From Gremmenia infestans (taxonomy: Eukaryota > Ascomycota > Leotiomycetes > Helotiales > Hamatocanthoscyphaceae), in the NCBI GenBank assembly GCA_032629725.1, contig JAFEVB010000002.1, forward strand, positions 1,736,001-1,800,000: a stretch of 64,000 nucleotides of DNA, in the 5' to 3' direction. Below the pieces are notes generated by a model, which did no database searches, was not told where the DNA came from, and saw only the letters and a program-made list of their open reading frames with translations. Shown piece by piece: positions 10,617-22,071 of the stretch (its first letter is position 1; every line of letters starts with the position of its first letter). The position numbers were made by a program, and so were the translations under genes.

Positions 10617-12845
10617 TTAGATCGTAATATTCTCAATGCTGGACCTCAAGTTCTCCTGCTCATCCGCAACGCCACTGTACTTATTAATCCACCCCAAGAC
10701 CTCTCTATGCCAGACCAGCGAGTTTTCTGGTTTTAGAACCCACTATTGATCCATTAGCTAAACATCTAAATATTGGAGGGGGGAGGAACTAACATGGTTC
10801 TCATCTGGGAATGTCAAGAATTTGCTGTCAATCCCCTTTGTCTGCAAGACGTTAAACGGAGCCAGTCCTTCCGCGATTGGCAGTCGATAATCCAGCTCGT
10901 TGTGGATGATCAAGTGAGGGGTAGCCCATTCTTTGAGATGTGCTGCTGGATCCCACTTCTCATAATTTTCTCGGTTTTCCCACAGCGTTCCACCGAAATC
11001 GTGATGCGGGAAGAAAAGCTCTTCGGAAGAGTATTGGTTGAGGGTGCTGAAGACACCATCATGCGTGACGAGGGCTTTAAACTTACGTCCTAGAGGATGT
11101 CCTTGGATCCAATTAACCATATAGCCACCATAGCTTGCGCCGAGAGCGACGGCTCTTGAGGTGTCGACGTAAGAGAGATTCTCTTCAATGTATTCGAATC
11201 CCTTGACAAGATCGACGTATGGCCTGCCTCCCCAGTTATTCCTAATTCCGTTCTGAAAGTCCATACCATAGCCTGTGCTCCCTGTTGGGTTGGGAGTAAC
11301 CACCACGTAGCCTTGCTCAGCAAACACGGCTGGATTCCATCGAGTTGACCAGCTTTCGTTCCAAGCCCCTTGCGGTCCTCCGTGGATGAGATATGCAAGT
11401 GGGTATTTCTGGCCTTCCTTGAAGAATGAAGGCTTAACCACCCAGGCATGCACTTTATAGTCTTCGGCACCCTTGTACCAAAACTCCTCAATCTGATGTT
11501 GAGACAAGCCAAAGGTCTTACCACCCTTCGCATTGGAAGACACAATAGAGAACCCAGATTTATTTGCTGGGTTATGGATAGAGTAAACGCTATTGTCTAC
11601 CAAAGAGTTGCTACTGATGAAAAGGTGGTTGTTGGGAAGTACCTTGACATCGGTGACAGTTCCATCACTGATAATAGCGGTGGGTAGATCTTTTGCATGG
11701 CGTGGAGAAGCCGGCAATTTGAATAATTTTCCATGGCCGTTCTCCTCAGCTGTCACGTATAGCTCTTTGCCGTCCTTGCTCCATACAATGGCCTCTGGTC
11801 TCAAGTCCCACTTACCCTCACCGTCCTTGGTCTCGTAGAATTCCTGAACGTTGGAAAGGTCCGTGATATCAGGGACGAGAAGCAAACGTGGCTTGTCTGA
11901 TTCGTATTGATCGCTCTTCATTCTAGCAAAGGCCACAGATTTGGAATCAGGTGAGAACACCGGTGAACTACTGTAGCCTTTCAGATTGCCGGTCTTGACT
12001 ATTTGCGGTGAAGGTGCTTGTTCCTCTTTAAAGGTCCTCAGTGGTATGAAGTAGAGGTCAGTTTTGGTATGATTTGCAGGGTCCAACTTGGGATCCTTTG
12101 CAACAAAGACAATGCCATTCTTGCTTATATCATAGTCTCCTGCACCTCCGAAAGGTGGAACAGGTGATTCCAGGGAGACTGAATGACCAGCCAGCGCGTT
12201 CTTCAGCGGCTCTACATTTACGATAGATGGCCCTTTCGCAAGGCCTTTCGTCAACGTGGTATACCATATAGCACTCGTGTTCTCTGTCAGATATGCATCC
12301 CACTGTCTAACAAAAAGCTTGTCATATACCCTGCCAGTCGACTTTGGCTTCTCTGCAGTTTCTGAATTGTACAGTTCTCCGGATGGTGTGGCAAGGCCAG
12401 TCACTGCAAGAGCGATATTTTGAGCATCGATTGGGGTGACTTTGATGTTGGACACTGAGCCATTAAACGTCTGGACTATTTCTGGTCTATTAGGATTAGT
12501 AAATACTCACAAATTTGTACGCCAGTGAACCTACTTATTTTCCAGGTTCTCAGCGTCTGCGAAGACAAGATTTGTGGTGCCTTTCTCTCCTCCTTTCAAC
12601 CATAGGACGAGATTCCCCTCTCCAAGCCAGGTTGGTTCCGACACACCCAAGTCACTGACTAGAAGTTTTGACTGTCCAGTCTTTATGTCCAGGACTCGGA
12701 TTTCGTTGGTCTTCGAGTGTGATTGGAAGGAGTAGGTCGATACGGTGAAAAGAGCAAGCGTTCCCTCTGCGTTGGGAGTTGCAGGTGTTCTTCGAGGGGC
12801 AGAGAGTAGCACCTCGGGCGTGAACTTGTTTGCACGGACCGTCAT
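10617..12845 (-). CDS. Dipeptidyl peptidase 5 (S9C prolyl oligopeptidase family), non-secreted form
   Basis: Serine peptidase that removes N-terminal dipeptides. Three exons (12845-12535, 12486-10794, 10742-10617) join in phase to 709 aa, the usual DPP5 length. The N-terminal two thirds form the beta-propeller (FGGAGDYDISKNGIVFVAK, GYSSSPVFSPDSKSVAFAR). The catalytic alpha/beta-hydrolase domain has YLIHGGPQGAW, the nucleophile in GASYGGYMVNW, the acid in HNELDYRLP and the histidine in PDENHW, which is completed across the last intron. The start at 12845 (MTVRANKFTPEVLLSAPRR) matches the family N-terminus and lacks a signal peptide, unlike secreted DppV. An in-frame ATG at 13019 would add 58 residues of basic, serine-rich sequence, so a targeting extension is possible. 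Confidence 0.93.
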
Positions 12846-13516
12846 TGTATTTAGGTTGCTCTGAATGATTGGGGAGACTCGGATCTTTGGGTGGGAGAAG
12901 TGGGAGCTTTGAAGCTTCAATTTTGCTCGTGAAGCTTCTCTTAGAAAGGAAGGTCGTCTGTAAGTGTTGCCATTCGGAGCAGAGATGACGCCCCTCGCGG
13001 AATCAACCCAACCCCGCATGGAACGTAATACGTACGTACAGTAACTAGAGACCCATGTCAATGCTTCAGCTTGAGAAGTGGAAGTGAATGAAATGATTGT
13101 CTAGGTATGAATATATATATTCATATACGAGCAAATATTCGAACAGATAATAAATAGCTAAATATAATCTGCATACTATAATCTGCTTTGAAGCTGAAGA
13201 TGAGGCTAGAATTGCAAGGATCTGCAATGAGAGCTCCGTCGGGGCACGGCACGGCGCAGTCGAACAAGCCACAGTTGATGGATCTACCTCCGTAAATATA
13301 TTTCGTATCCTCTAGCTACACATCTACAAACACAACTACTGAATCGCTTCACGCTTCAGCCTTGATCTATTTGCAAAGCGTCATTCATCTTGGGATTAGG
13401 CCATAATAGAAAACTAATTGCCAATCGCCTTTCTTCGAAGCTGCCCAAGCGCGGGTTTGCGCCAGCTCACTACCTACTGAACAACAATCACATCTGCCGT
13501 GCCACCATCTATCGCA
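12846..13516. other. Divergent promoter region between DPP5 and the kinase gene
   Basis: About 670 nt separate the start codons of DPP5 (-) and the NAK-type kinase (+). The DNA at 13090-13170 is AT-rich with runs of TATATATATTCATAT type. A shared regulatory region is possible, but no defined site is evident. Confidence 0.4.
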
Positions 13517-14866
13517 ATGGCACAATACTTCCTCGACCTGGTCTATACCCTGACCAATTGCATGAGTTGTTTTCCTGGCTCTCCCCAGCTAAAGATCAAC
13601 AATCGAAGCTTCAAGATTCTGCGGTTGCTTGGAGAGGTATGCATGCGGCTGGCAGAAATCCTTAGGTGTCTTGTTGCAAGCTGACAACATACGTACAGGG
13701 CGGATTTTCGTACGTTTACCTGGTTCAAGATACCAGCAATGAAGCCCTCTACGCCCTCAAGAAGATCCGGTGTCCTTTCGGCCAAGAATCCGTTGCGCTG
13801 GCTATGAAGGAAGTGGAAGCGTACGCCTTGTTCTCACCCCATCCGAATATCATACATAGCGTCGACTACTGCGTATCTGCCGATCGATCAGACCCAGGCG
13901 CGAAGACTGTATATATACTCCTGCCATATTACCGACGGGGCAATCTACAAGATATTATCAATGCGAATTTAGTCAACCACACCAAGTTTCCGGAGCGGAG
14001 GCTGATGGTGTTGTTCCTGGGTGTTTGTAAGGCATTGAAGGCTATGCACAATTATAAAGTTGGCGGCGGGCCTGGAGGAGTAAATAGCCAGAACAAAGCG
14101 AAGAGAATCAGAGGGCAAGCGGCAGCAGCCGACCAAGAAGCTGCGGAAGAAGTGGAACAGCAAAGAGGGAGGCAAAGTGGGAGAGAAGTGGACTCAGATA
14201 GCGAGCAACAAGAGCCATTGATGGAAGGGGAGGTCACAAGGTCTCAGGAGGGCGTTGCGCCGGGTGAGATCAGAGCTTACGCCCATCGAGATATCAAGCC
14301 AGGTAAGTAGTCGCACAGGGCGCCAGAAGCTGTTGCTAACATTCGCAGGCAATATTATGATCGATGATGATGGTGAACAACCAATTCTTATGGATCTGGG
14401 ATCACTCGCTACTTCACCTACACCGATCACATCGAGATCTATGGCCCTTGCGGTCCAGGACACAGCCGCAGAACATTCAACGATGCCATACCGCGCCCCC
14501 GAGTTATTTGACGTCAAGACAGGCAGCGTAATTGATACAAAGGTGGACATATGGTCATTAGGCTGCACACTATACGCATGTCTGGTGGGGAAATCGCCGT
14601 TTGAGATGCGAAGCGACGAGACCGGTGGAAGCTTGAGTATCTGCGTGTTAAGTGGAGACTGGAGGTTTCCAGACGAGGGCGCCGGAGGAAAGAAGAAGGC
14701 GAAGAACCAAGCTGGGCAGAGTGAGGATAGCGGGATTAGCGAAAATATTAGAGAGGTCGTTAGGAAATGCTTGAAGGTTGAGCCAGCTGAACGGCCAGAT
14801 GTGGAGGAATTAATGACGATAGTCGAAGAGGTCATCGCTGACTTGCCAGAAGATGGGCCTTCATAA
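13517..14866 (+). CDS. Ser/Thr protein kinase of the NAK family (ENV7/STK16-like)
   Basis: Membrane-linked kinase related to yeast Env7 (vacuole) and mammalian STK16 (Golgi). Three exons (13517-13636, 13699-14302, 14349-14866) join in phase to 413 aa. Near the N-terminus, NCMSCFPGSP has two cysteines suited to palmitoylation. The kinase core starts at about residue 30: LLGEGGFSYVYLV (glycine loop, split by intron 1), YALKKI (ATP-binding lysine), AHRDIKPGN (catalytic loop, split by intron 2), MDLGS in place of DFG as is usual in this family, and YRAPELF with KVDIWSLGCTLYA. A low-complexity insert (KAKRIRGQAAAADQEAAEE and on) interrupts the kinase domain before the catalytic loop, and another basic insert (GGKKKAKNQ) comes late. 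Both are common in fungal ENV7 homologues. Confidence 0.9.
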
Positions 14867-15282
14867 CATGGATGGCTCCTATATTGTACAATATATTGTC
14901 TTTGGCGTTCTGACTTGAAGCTAGGGGAAGCGCTCCCCTTTATTTCCACATCGAGGCATTGAGAGGTTTCCCAGTTCAGCGAAACGGGAGATAATGCACT
15001 GGTTTTGAACTTTCGCTTGTGTGTTCCGAACAAGCTGCTCTGTAAGTAGTATATGTGTATGTGTTTGTGCTCAATATGGGGTGATATTTGTAATTAGCCC
15101 TGGGTATCTTAAACTCCCGTCAAATAATAAAGCAGTATACGGAAATGCCACCAAATAAATGACTACGACCTTCCACCAACCCGCCGCAATAGTAGCTAAA
15201 TGTGCCAGCCAGATATTTTAAGACATCATCTTTTGTGTAGAAGCCTGATCAGTTCCCTGTGGACATAATCCATAATATTTCC
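14867..15282. other. Shared 3' flank of convergent genes
   Basis: Lies between the stop codons of the kinase (+) and the coiled-coil protein (-). I see no gene or repeat. Confidence 0.5.
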
Positions 15283-16416
15283 CTAGTTCTTTCTTTTCTT
15301 CGCACTGGGTCCTATGTCATCCTTCTCCTTTTCAGGGATCAAGCCCGCCTTGACCAGTCCGTCCTCAACATCCTCCCACCAGCACCTAATCTCGACCATC
15401 CTACCCTTTATCGTCATGGAAGGGTGAAGATTCTTCAACACCGCGACCAAGGCCTTCTTATCTGCCTCGGCAGACAGACCAGCAATGAAAGTATTAACGA
15501 ACCAGACACCTTCTCCGCCCTGGCGATCATACTCGGGGTATTTTTTGTCGGCGGCGGTGTAGTAGGACAAGACACTGCCGGGACCTTGCGTGAGACGAGG
15601 AAGCTTAGATGGAGTAGGCTTTGCGATTGGTGGAGCCGGAGGAGCGACATTGGCGGCTTTGTTTCTGCGAGTTTGGTAGGTCTTTAAGTGAGTAGTTGAA
15701 GACTTGCGGTTTGCTGCCCGCCGATTTGGTTTGGGGAGGGGGATAGGAGCAGGAAGTTCAGCGTCAGTTGCAGAAACTACTTTGGCTTGGGCCTCTGGCT
15801 GAAGTGTTGTCTTGAAAGCATTGCCGAGTATCGCGTTGGGAGAAGTTGCAAGCTTGCTAGGTGATGTTGCACTTTCCAAGTGAGGATCGACACCAATTAT
15901 TGGAGGATTTGTTTCGTGGAGTTGTTGATCGCGCTGTAATGCTGTAGCCTTTTTCAAACTTTCTTGATGGGCTTTTTCCAACCTCTCGCGTTGAGCCTCT
16001 AAATCAATCTTTATGAGTAACGATCTAGTTAGAACGACAATAAACTCACCATCTGGGGCGCGCAGCCCAGAGAATTTCAAGAGTGGCTTCATGTTAGCGA
16101 TCTCCTTGTCCAAGATCTGTGCTTTCTCCTTGAGCTGTTGAAGCTCATTCTTGATCGGCTGAAGGCTCGCATCTATGAACGGCTGAAGATCGTTCTTGAA
16201 CTGTTGAAGCGTAGTCTCCAATTTAGTATTCTTCGCAATAAGCGTCTGGACCAAGCCTTCAAAGTCTTTGAACCTTGTCTCGAAAACGGCGGGCATTGCT
16301 TGGCTTGAGCGCCCAATTTCCTCTATCTTCTCGAGGAGTACATTGTGTTCCCTGCGAAGCTGGAACTTCCACAATTGGTCCGCACCGTGCAGCGCCGCTG
16401 AACCTGAGTCCGCCAT
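15283..16416 (-). CDS. Coiled-coil protein with basic C-terminus, probably nuclear, function unknown
   Basis: The start at 16416 is the first ATG of the frame (MADSGSAALHGADQLWKF). Residues from about 25 to 170 are heptad-like and charged (ERLEKAHQESLKKATALQ), predicting a coiled coil. The middle is rich in proline, alanine and basic residues. The last ~100 residues form a conserved-looking globular part (SVLSYYTAADKKYPEYD, RMVEIRCWWEDVEDGL). The end, SAKKRKN, resembles a nuclear localisation signal. The frame is open throughout (377 aa), but 15999-16049 has the marks of a 51-nt in-frame intron: GTGAGT donor, CTAAC branch and TAG acceptor. Removing it gives 360 aa and deletes an odd hydrophobic patch (FIVVLTRSLLIKI) from the coiled coil. 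I cannot assign a family. Confidence 0.75.
   Translation of the reverse strand: MADSGSAALHGADQLWKFQLRREHNVLLEKIEEIGRSSQAMPAVFETRFKDFEGLVQTLIAKNTKLETTLQQFKNDLQPFIDASLQPIKNELQQLKEKAQILDKEIANMKPLLKFSGLRAPDGEFIVVLTRSLLIKIDLEAQRERLEKAHQESLKKATALQRDQQLHETNPPIIGVDPHLESATSPSKLATSPNAILGNAFKTTLQPEAQAKVVSATDAELPAPIPLPKPNRRAANRKSSTTHLKTYQTRRNKAANVAPPAPPIAKPTPSKLPRLTQGPGSVLSYYTAADKKYPEYDRQGGEGVWFVNTFIAGLSAEADKKALVAVLKNLHPSMTIKGRMVEIRCWWEDVEDGLVKAGLIPEKEKDDIGPSAKKRKN
15999..16049 (-). other. Probable 51-nt in-frame intron inside the coiled-coil gene
   Basis: On the minus strand it begins GTGAGT, contains TTCTAACTA near its middle and ends GATTTAG. Its length is a multiple of three, so frame-based gene calling would miss it. 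It may also be optionally retained. Confidence 0.65.
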
Positions 16417-17119
16417 GGCCTCGTGGGAACGCTTCGAGTGAGCTATTGCAGTTAGGCTTTGCTCTTTCAATACTGGACAGATGGCCGACTGATTGATGTG
16501 TCAAGGTCGACTCGATACGAAGATATGGATATGGATGTAGAAAGTACTGGTAATACGGAAACGGGGGTGGAAGTGGATGTGGATGTGGAAGTGAATGCTC
16601 AATTACGGCTTCGCTTGATCAAAATCCACGTGCGTTACGAAAGGGGAGGCGGCGCCGATGGTCACGAAAAGCAAACAACAAGCGACATTTATTTTTATGA
16701 ATTTTTTGCATTTTGCGCTTTCTATAAGAATGAAAGCGTCTATCATCTGTTGGTCTACATTCGTACATTCGTGACAAAGCGCCAGAAATGTATAAGATGC
16801 GGATCCCATTGATAGAAGAAGCATATTTAATGCCCCAGCAATCCCGAAATACAGAGACAGATAAAACCGAAAAGCACGATGCATCAACCAACCATCTAGT
16901 GTTGGCAATGCCATATTTTGGCGCACGCAACCCGACGAGCTACACGCTCGAATGCAGCAACTTTTGTGCCGCAAATTAACCCTTCCTCACGCGCCGGGCG
17001 AACCAGCAACGCTCACAATCACTTCCCTCAATAGGGGTCTCGACCTCGATGTCTTTTTTTGAACACCCTAGATGTCGAGACTGTGATTTACCAAAACTTT
17101 TAAATGAGCTAAGCAACGC
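16417..17119. other. Intergenic stretch upstream of the coiled-coil gene
   Basis: It is the 5' flank of the coiled-coil gene and the 3' flank of eIF4A. A short GATATGGATGTAGAAGTGGATGTGG-like GA/TG-rich run lies at 16520-16600. Several overlapping frames in 16459-16979 have no signature. Confidence 0.45.
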
Positions 17120-18567
17120 TTAGATGAGGTCGGCAACGTTCATTGGCATCTCCTCAATTTGAGTGCTGTAGAACTGCTCGATCTCTCTCATCATGCGCAC
17201 ATCCTCCGCGGTAACGAAGTTGATGGCAACACCCTTCCGTCCGAAACGGCCACCACGACCGATGCGATGGATGTAGTTTTCGCGATTGGCGGGAAGATCG
17301 TAGTTGATGACCAACGAGACTTGTTGGACATCAATACCACGGGCCAAAAGATCAGTGGCGATCAAGACACGGGATGAACCGGATCGGAATTCCTTCATAA
17401 TCAGGTCACGCTGACCCTGGTCCATGTCACCGTGCATGGCGGAGACAGTGAAGTCACGGGCAGTGAGTTTGTCAGTGAGCCAGTCGACCTTCCTACGGGT
17501 GTTGCAGAAGATAACGGCTTGTGTGATGGTGACGGTCTCGTACAGATCGGAGAGGGTGTCCAACTTCCAATCCTCCTTCTCGACGGCAATGTAAAATTGC
17601 TTGATACCTTCGAGGGTAAGCTCAGCCTTCTTAACCAAGATACGGACGGGGTCGCGCATGAACTTGGTGGTGACCTCGAGGACGTCTTGTGGCATGGTAG
17701 CGGAAAGAAGAACGACCTGGGTGGATTGAGGAAGGAGCTGGAAGATATCGTAGATCTGCTCGGTGAAACCGCGCTTTTGAAAATGTTAGTAGGGATCAAA
17801 GCGTAGAGTCATGAAAACTTACGGAAAGCATCTCATCGGCCTCGTCAAGAACGAACATCTTCATCGAGTCGGTCTTCAAGAATCGTCGCTGAATCATGTC
17901 CTGGACACGACCTGGGGTACCGACGACGATCTGGGGACCTTCCTGAAGAGCCTTCATGTCATCACGAACGCTGGTACCACCGATGCATGCGTGGCACTCA
18001 ATGTTCATGAAATCACCGATGGCGATAACGACCTTCTGAATTTGCTGGGCCAATTCACGGGTGGGGGCGAGAATCAGAGCCTGGCATTGCTTGATGTTGG
18101 GGTCAAGCTTTTGGAGAACGGAGATGGAGAAAGTAGCGGTTTTTCCGGTTCCGGACTGGGCTTGGGCAATGACATCGTGGCCTTTGATGATATCAGAAAT
18201 GAGGAGTGTGAATTGGAAATTTTCAAAACCTACCCTTGATGACTGGCATGATAGCGCGAGCCTGAATAGCGGATGGACGCTCGAAACCGTAGGCATAGAC
18301 ACCTGCATGCTGTGTCAATACTATCTCTGCGCAAAACTTGCATGTTATATCATACCTCGGAGAAGCTCAGCCTTGAGGTTCATGGTATCGAAAGAATCAA
18401 CTGTCTCGTCATAGTTGGATTCAATTTGACCTGCGCGAAAGGTTTCATCAGCACTCATTCTTGAAACCTTTGCCACCACCACAAATGGGGAGCGGTGTGG
18501 TTTTCAGTGAGGTTGTCAAATGCTCACCTTCTGGGATCTCCTCGAGACCCTTATCAGCGGAAGCCAT
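17120..18567 (-). CDS. TIF1: Translation initiation factor eIF4A, ATP-dependent DEAD-box RNA helicase
   Basis: Unwinds mRNA leaders as part of eIF4F during ribosome recruitment in the cytoplasm. Five exons (18567-18528, 18430-18356, 18302-18234, 18181-17823, 17773-17120) join in phase to 398 aa, the normal eIF4A size. Motifs in order: Q motif in YAYGFERPSAIQARA, Walker A AQSGTGKT, APTRELA, GGTS, TPGRV, DEAD in VLDEADEML, SAT in LLSATMPQ, IFCNTRRKVDWL, LIATDLLARGIDV and the HRIGRGGRFGRKG arginine finger. The C-terminus MNVADLI is typical of eIF4A. Three of its four introns crowd the first ~60 codons, as is common in highly expressed fungal genes. Confidence 0.97.
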
Positions 18568-19231
18568 GATCGCGGGTTTTGATATGAGAATCTAGATCGC
18601 AGAGCTGAGCCTGGGATCTAGAAATGCGATTGATTGAGTGTGGTGGGGTGGGAAAAATGCGCAGGTCCTCTTGGAGAGACTGCGACGATGCGAGTGCTGG
18701 TTGTGGTGTAGAAACTAGATGCCAAAAACCCCCGAGAACGAGAGCTGGAAGGGATCTAGTGGAATTGGTGTGTGTAGTTGTTTGTGGTTTTGAAGTGGTT
18801 TGATGGAGGGAAGGGATTTGGTTGGGGAGGTCGACATTTAATATCATGGAAAATTATTTTTGATCGACGCTAACACAAACTTGTCTTATGTAAGCGAGAG
18901 ACCTCCCTCTCATCTCCTCTGCTCTGCCTACTACCAATCTATACCCATGCCACATTCATTTTCTTTCCTTGGGTTGTTCCGTTCACTTTGAGATATACAC
19001 GGTCCACCGCCTGCTTGTGCAATTACTCATTGTATCCATGGCAAACCGATTTCCGCCTCCCTCATTGGTGTTTCTATCGTTCATTCGGCTTTTTCTACAG
19101 TAGCGCCGCTTGCCATTGCCACGAAAACCATTTTTCCTAGAGCCTTCTAGCAGCGCACTTTCAGCGGCAATATTTTGCCTCTCAGCCTCAACTACGCGGT
19201 CTTCGTGACCAGAACTGAGGCAGAGTCAGGT
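18568..19231. other. Divergent promoter region between eIF4A and the F-box/JmjC gene
   Basis: About 660 nt, with pyrimidine-rich tracts near 18900-18970. It holds the leaders of eIF4A (-) and of the F-box/JmjC gene (+). I see no defined element. Confidence 0.4.
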
Positions 19232-21117
19232 ATGAAGGCGGCAAAGATTCCAGGTGACTCTGGTTCATCTCACACTCTGGACATTCAGCCTAGTGGTGTC
19301 ATTAGGATTGACTCACTGGATGTGCCTCGAGAGGAGTCATCTCTTTCAATCCCTCACCATCCATTGGGCATTAAACCCCTGGGAAACAAATATACAGCAA
19401 CAAGCGATGCCAAAGATTCCATTGGCTATTTTCAAATATTCCCCGACGAGGTTTTAGCCATCTTTCTGGAGTATCTTGAAGTCCCCCAATTGCTTGTACT
19501 TGGTGCGACTTGCAAGTTTCTATATGCCTTTTGCAGGTCAGATGATATCTGGAAGACTTTGTTTATCGAGTAGGTTCTTTTTCCTATTTCAGATTGCCTA
19601 CGTAGAAACTGTATTGCTACCTAGGAGCACGATTAGAGCCCGAGCGGACTTGACCCAGAGTGCCCTCGATGATGATGCAAAGCTCCCACTTTGAGCGAGA
19701 GACCCGATGACATATCTTTTCTTTCATCTCAAAGGTTGGCTTGAATATGTCATAATGTGAGTCTTAGCAGATCTAGCATAATCGTCCGCGAGAATCGAGA
19801 CTTTGCAGCATAAACTTATATTTCACACATAATTGGAAGTCAAGTGATGAAAGCTTTTGTTGAATTTATGTTTTCTTTGCTGCTCCGGAGTTACTGTAAT
19901 TGCTTTGAAAATTGAATAACCTTGCTAATTAATCGCCCAGATCACCACAATCCAAAGCCGGCTCCTTCACATGGCGCGGCACCTGGCGCTCCACGCTTCT
20001 CGGCCTAAACCATGAACAAGTCTCCCCAATCCAATGTAACACCGTATTCTCAGACGTGCTCTACCGACCTTTTCTATGCACACACACATCTTTAGCACGA
20101 TTCGCGTCCAATATCCCTCTCGCAAATGCCATCACACGCCTCGAGAACCTCTCACCAACAGAGTTCTCAGAGAGCTGGAGTAACAAGCCCTTCATCCTCA
20201 CCAAACCAGTTCGAGAATGGCCTGTCTATAAGTCGTGGCATGCAAGCAGTCTTTCAAGCCAGTATGGAGGTGTCAAGTTCCGAGCGGAAGCTGTAGATTG
20301 GACGCTTAACACTTATTTGAACTATATGTCTGACAGTAGCGATGAGAGCCCGCTATACCTGTTCGATCGAGACTTTGTCCAGAAAATGAATCTCCAGGTC
20401 AGCAAAACGCAGCCTTCACCGTCATACTGGATCCCAGAATGCTTCGGCCAGGATCTCTTTTCTGTTCTAGGAGACCAGCGACCCGATGATAAATGGCTCA
20501 TCATGGGTCCAGCACGGAGCGGCTCGACATATCACAAGGATCCGAATGCTACCAGTGCGTGGAATGCTGTTCTAAAAGGCTCCAAATATTGGATTATGTT
20601 CCCGTCGAATGCTTCGAGTTCGCCGCCACCAGGTGTCTATGTGTCGCAGGATCAGAGCGAGGTTACGAGTCCGCTGAGCATCGCAGAATGGTTGCTAGGG
20701 TTCCATGCAGAGGCTCGGAAGACTCCAGGATGTGTAGAAGGCGTGTGTAAGGAAGGAGAGGTCTTGCACGTGCCGAGCGGATGGTGGCATTTGGTCGTCA
20801 ATCTGGATGCCGGTATTGCCATCACTCAAAACTTTGTGCCGAGGGGCCATTTGGCGGGCGTTCTTTCATTCTTAAGGGACAAGCCTGATCAGGTTTCGGG
20901 ATTCAAAAAAAGTGTTACTGATCCTTACGGCACTTTTGTCCAAGGCATGCAAAGTCAGCACCCTGAGCTGCTAGAGCAAGCTTTTGAAGAGCTGAAGAAG
21001 AAAGCGGAGGGTAAGAAGCGGAAGTGGGATGAGGCGGTTGGTAAAGAGAATGGCGAGAACAATGGTGGTGGATTTAGCTTTGGCTTCGGAGATGACAGTG
21101 ATGAAGAGATACCTTGA
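19232..21117 (+). CDS. F-box and JmjC-domain protein (JMJD6-like oxygenase fold)
   Basis: Two exons (19232-19569 and 19941-21117) join in phase to 504 aa across a long 371-nt intron. An F-box lies at about residues 70-112 (FPDEVLAIFLEYLEVPQLL, TCKFLYAFCRSDDIWKTLF). The JmjC domain follows at about 160-390. The Fe(II)/2-oxoglutarate ligands are visible: H and D in STYHKDPNATSAWN, and the distal H in LHVPSGWWHLVVN. LKGSKYWIMFP is the usual strand after the first ligands. The C-terminus is lysine-rich (KKKAEGKKRKWDEAVGKEN), possibly a nuclear signal, and ends in an acidic patch. The architecture is like plant and fungal F-box/JmjC proteins, which are protein hydroxylases or demethylases. The substrate is unknown. 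The long intron could hide an extra small exon. Confidence 0.88.
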
Positions 21118-21359
21118 TCAGATACAAGATGTAATAGGACATATTCTGTACGCACGCATTTTGATTTAGTATCAAGTCTCATCTCCAAGCTCCGCATATC
21201 AGAGCCCATAAACATCTAAGTCTATGTATGTGAACACCAGAGATTGAAGGTCTCAACCCAAAATAACTCCAGTGATGATATACACCCCCGTGAACTCCCC
21301 CAATGTCCCCCTGCCCATGCAATATGCTAAAACGCCAAGTTCCACACCGCCCCATCCCC

Positions 21360-22071
21360 TCACTTCTTCTGGGCCCCAAAATTCGTCCGAACCTTCTTGA
21401 TATCCCTCTCTCCCTCACTATCCTCTCCACCCTTCTTATGCTTCTTGCTATTCCCCCCTCCACCCGCCCCCGTCCGACTGCCCGAAGTGGCACTCGTAGG
21501 CGTCGCATGATTCGAAGCACTATCGCCCTTCACAAAGCCCGTAGACACCGGCGTAGGAGCCGTCGCAACGGGCGTCGACTGAGCTGTCGGGGCCGGCGAG
21601 TCCTGTTCCGCGTCAGTTTATTTTTCTGCTAGCACATTACATGGTCCGTCCCCATGGATCATCCATCGATATAACAAGAGATAACAAGAGAGAGACATAG
21701 CATATGAAAGGCCAAGTGACTTAACATACCAAATCCGTCCTAAAACTAATACTACTCCTCGTAAACACCCGATTCATATCCTGCGCCTGCCCCCTCCTCC
21801 TCCCCCCACCCGGCGCGACGCTCGAGCCCTTCGTATACGCATCGAAGCCCGTAATGATATTCCCCTGCGGCGTATCTTCCAAATACTCCGTCTCCTTCTT
21901 GTAGATCGCGTCTTCGGTTGCCTGCAGGTTGCGCTCGAGGGTTTGGCGCTTGGCCAGCAGCGCTTTGAGGCGTTGGCGCTCGCGCTCGTAGTATGGTTGG
22001 CCGGGCGCTTCGTTGCTGGACACGGCAAGGGCGTTGGAAGCGGCGGAGGCCGTGGTAGAGTTTTCGACCAT
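21360..22071 (-). CDS. EAF6: EAF6, subunit of histone acetyltransferase complexes
   Basis: Small coiled-coil subunit of NuA4/NuA3-type histone acetyltransferase complexes in the nucleus. Two exons (22071-21730 and 21602-21360) join in phase to 194 aa. The conserved core is at about residues 25-85: YYERERQRLKALLAKRQTLE, AIYKKETEYLEDTPQGNII and GFDAYTKGS. The fungal C-terminal extension is low-complexity, Ala/Thr/Pro- and Gly-rich, with a basic KKHKKGG patch and the end NFGAQKK. The start is the first ATG of the frame. It lies next to the PWI/RS gene in the same orientation, with about 490 nt between them. Confidence 0.9.

Noticed and set aside
13019..13061. Upstream in-frame starts for DPP5
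   Set aside because: The sequence between 13019 and 12845 is unlike the family N-terminus, and the frame at 13061 has no ATG. The ATG at 12845 gives the expected start. The longer form is mentioned only as an alternative.
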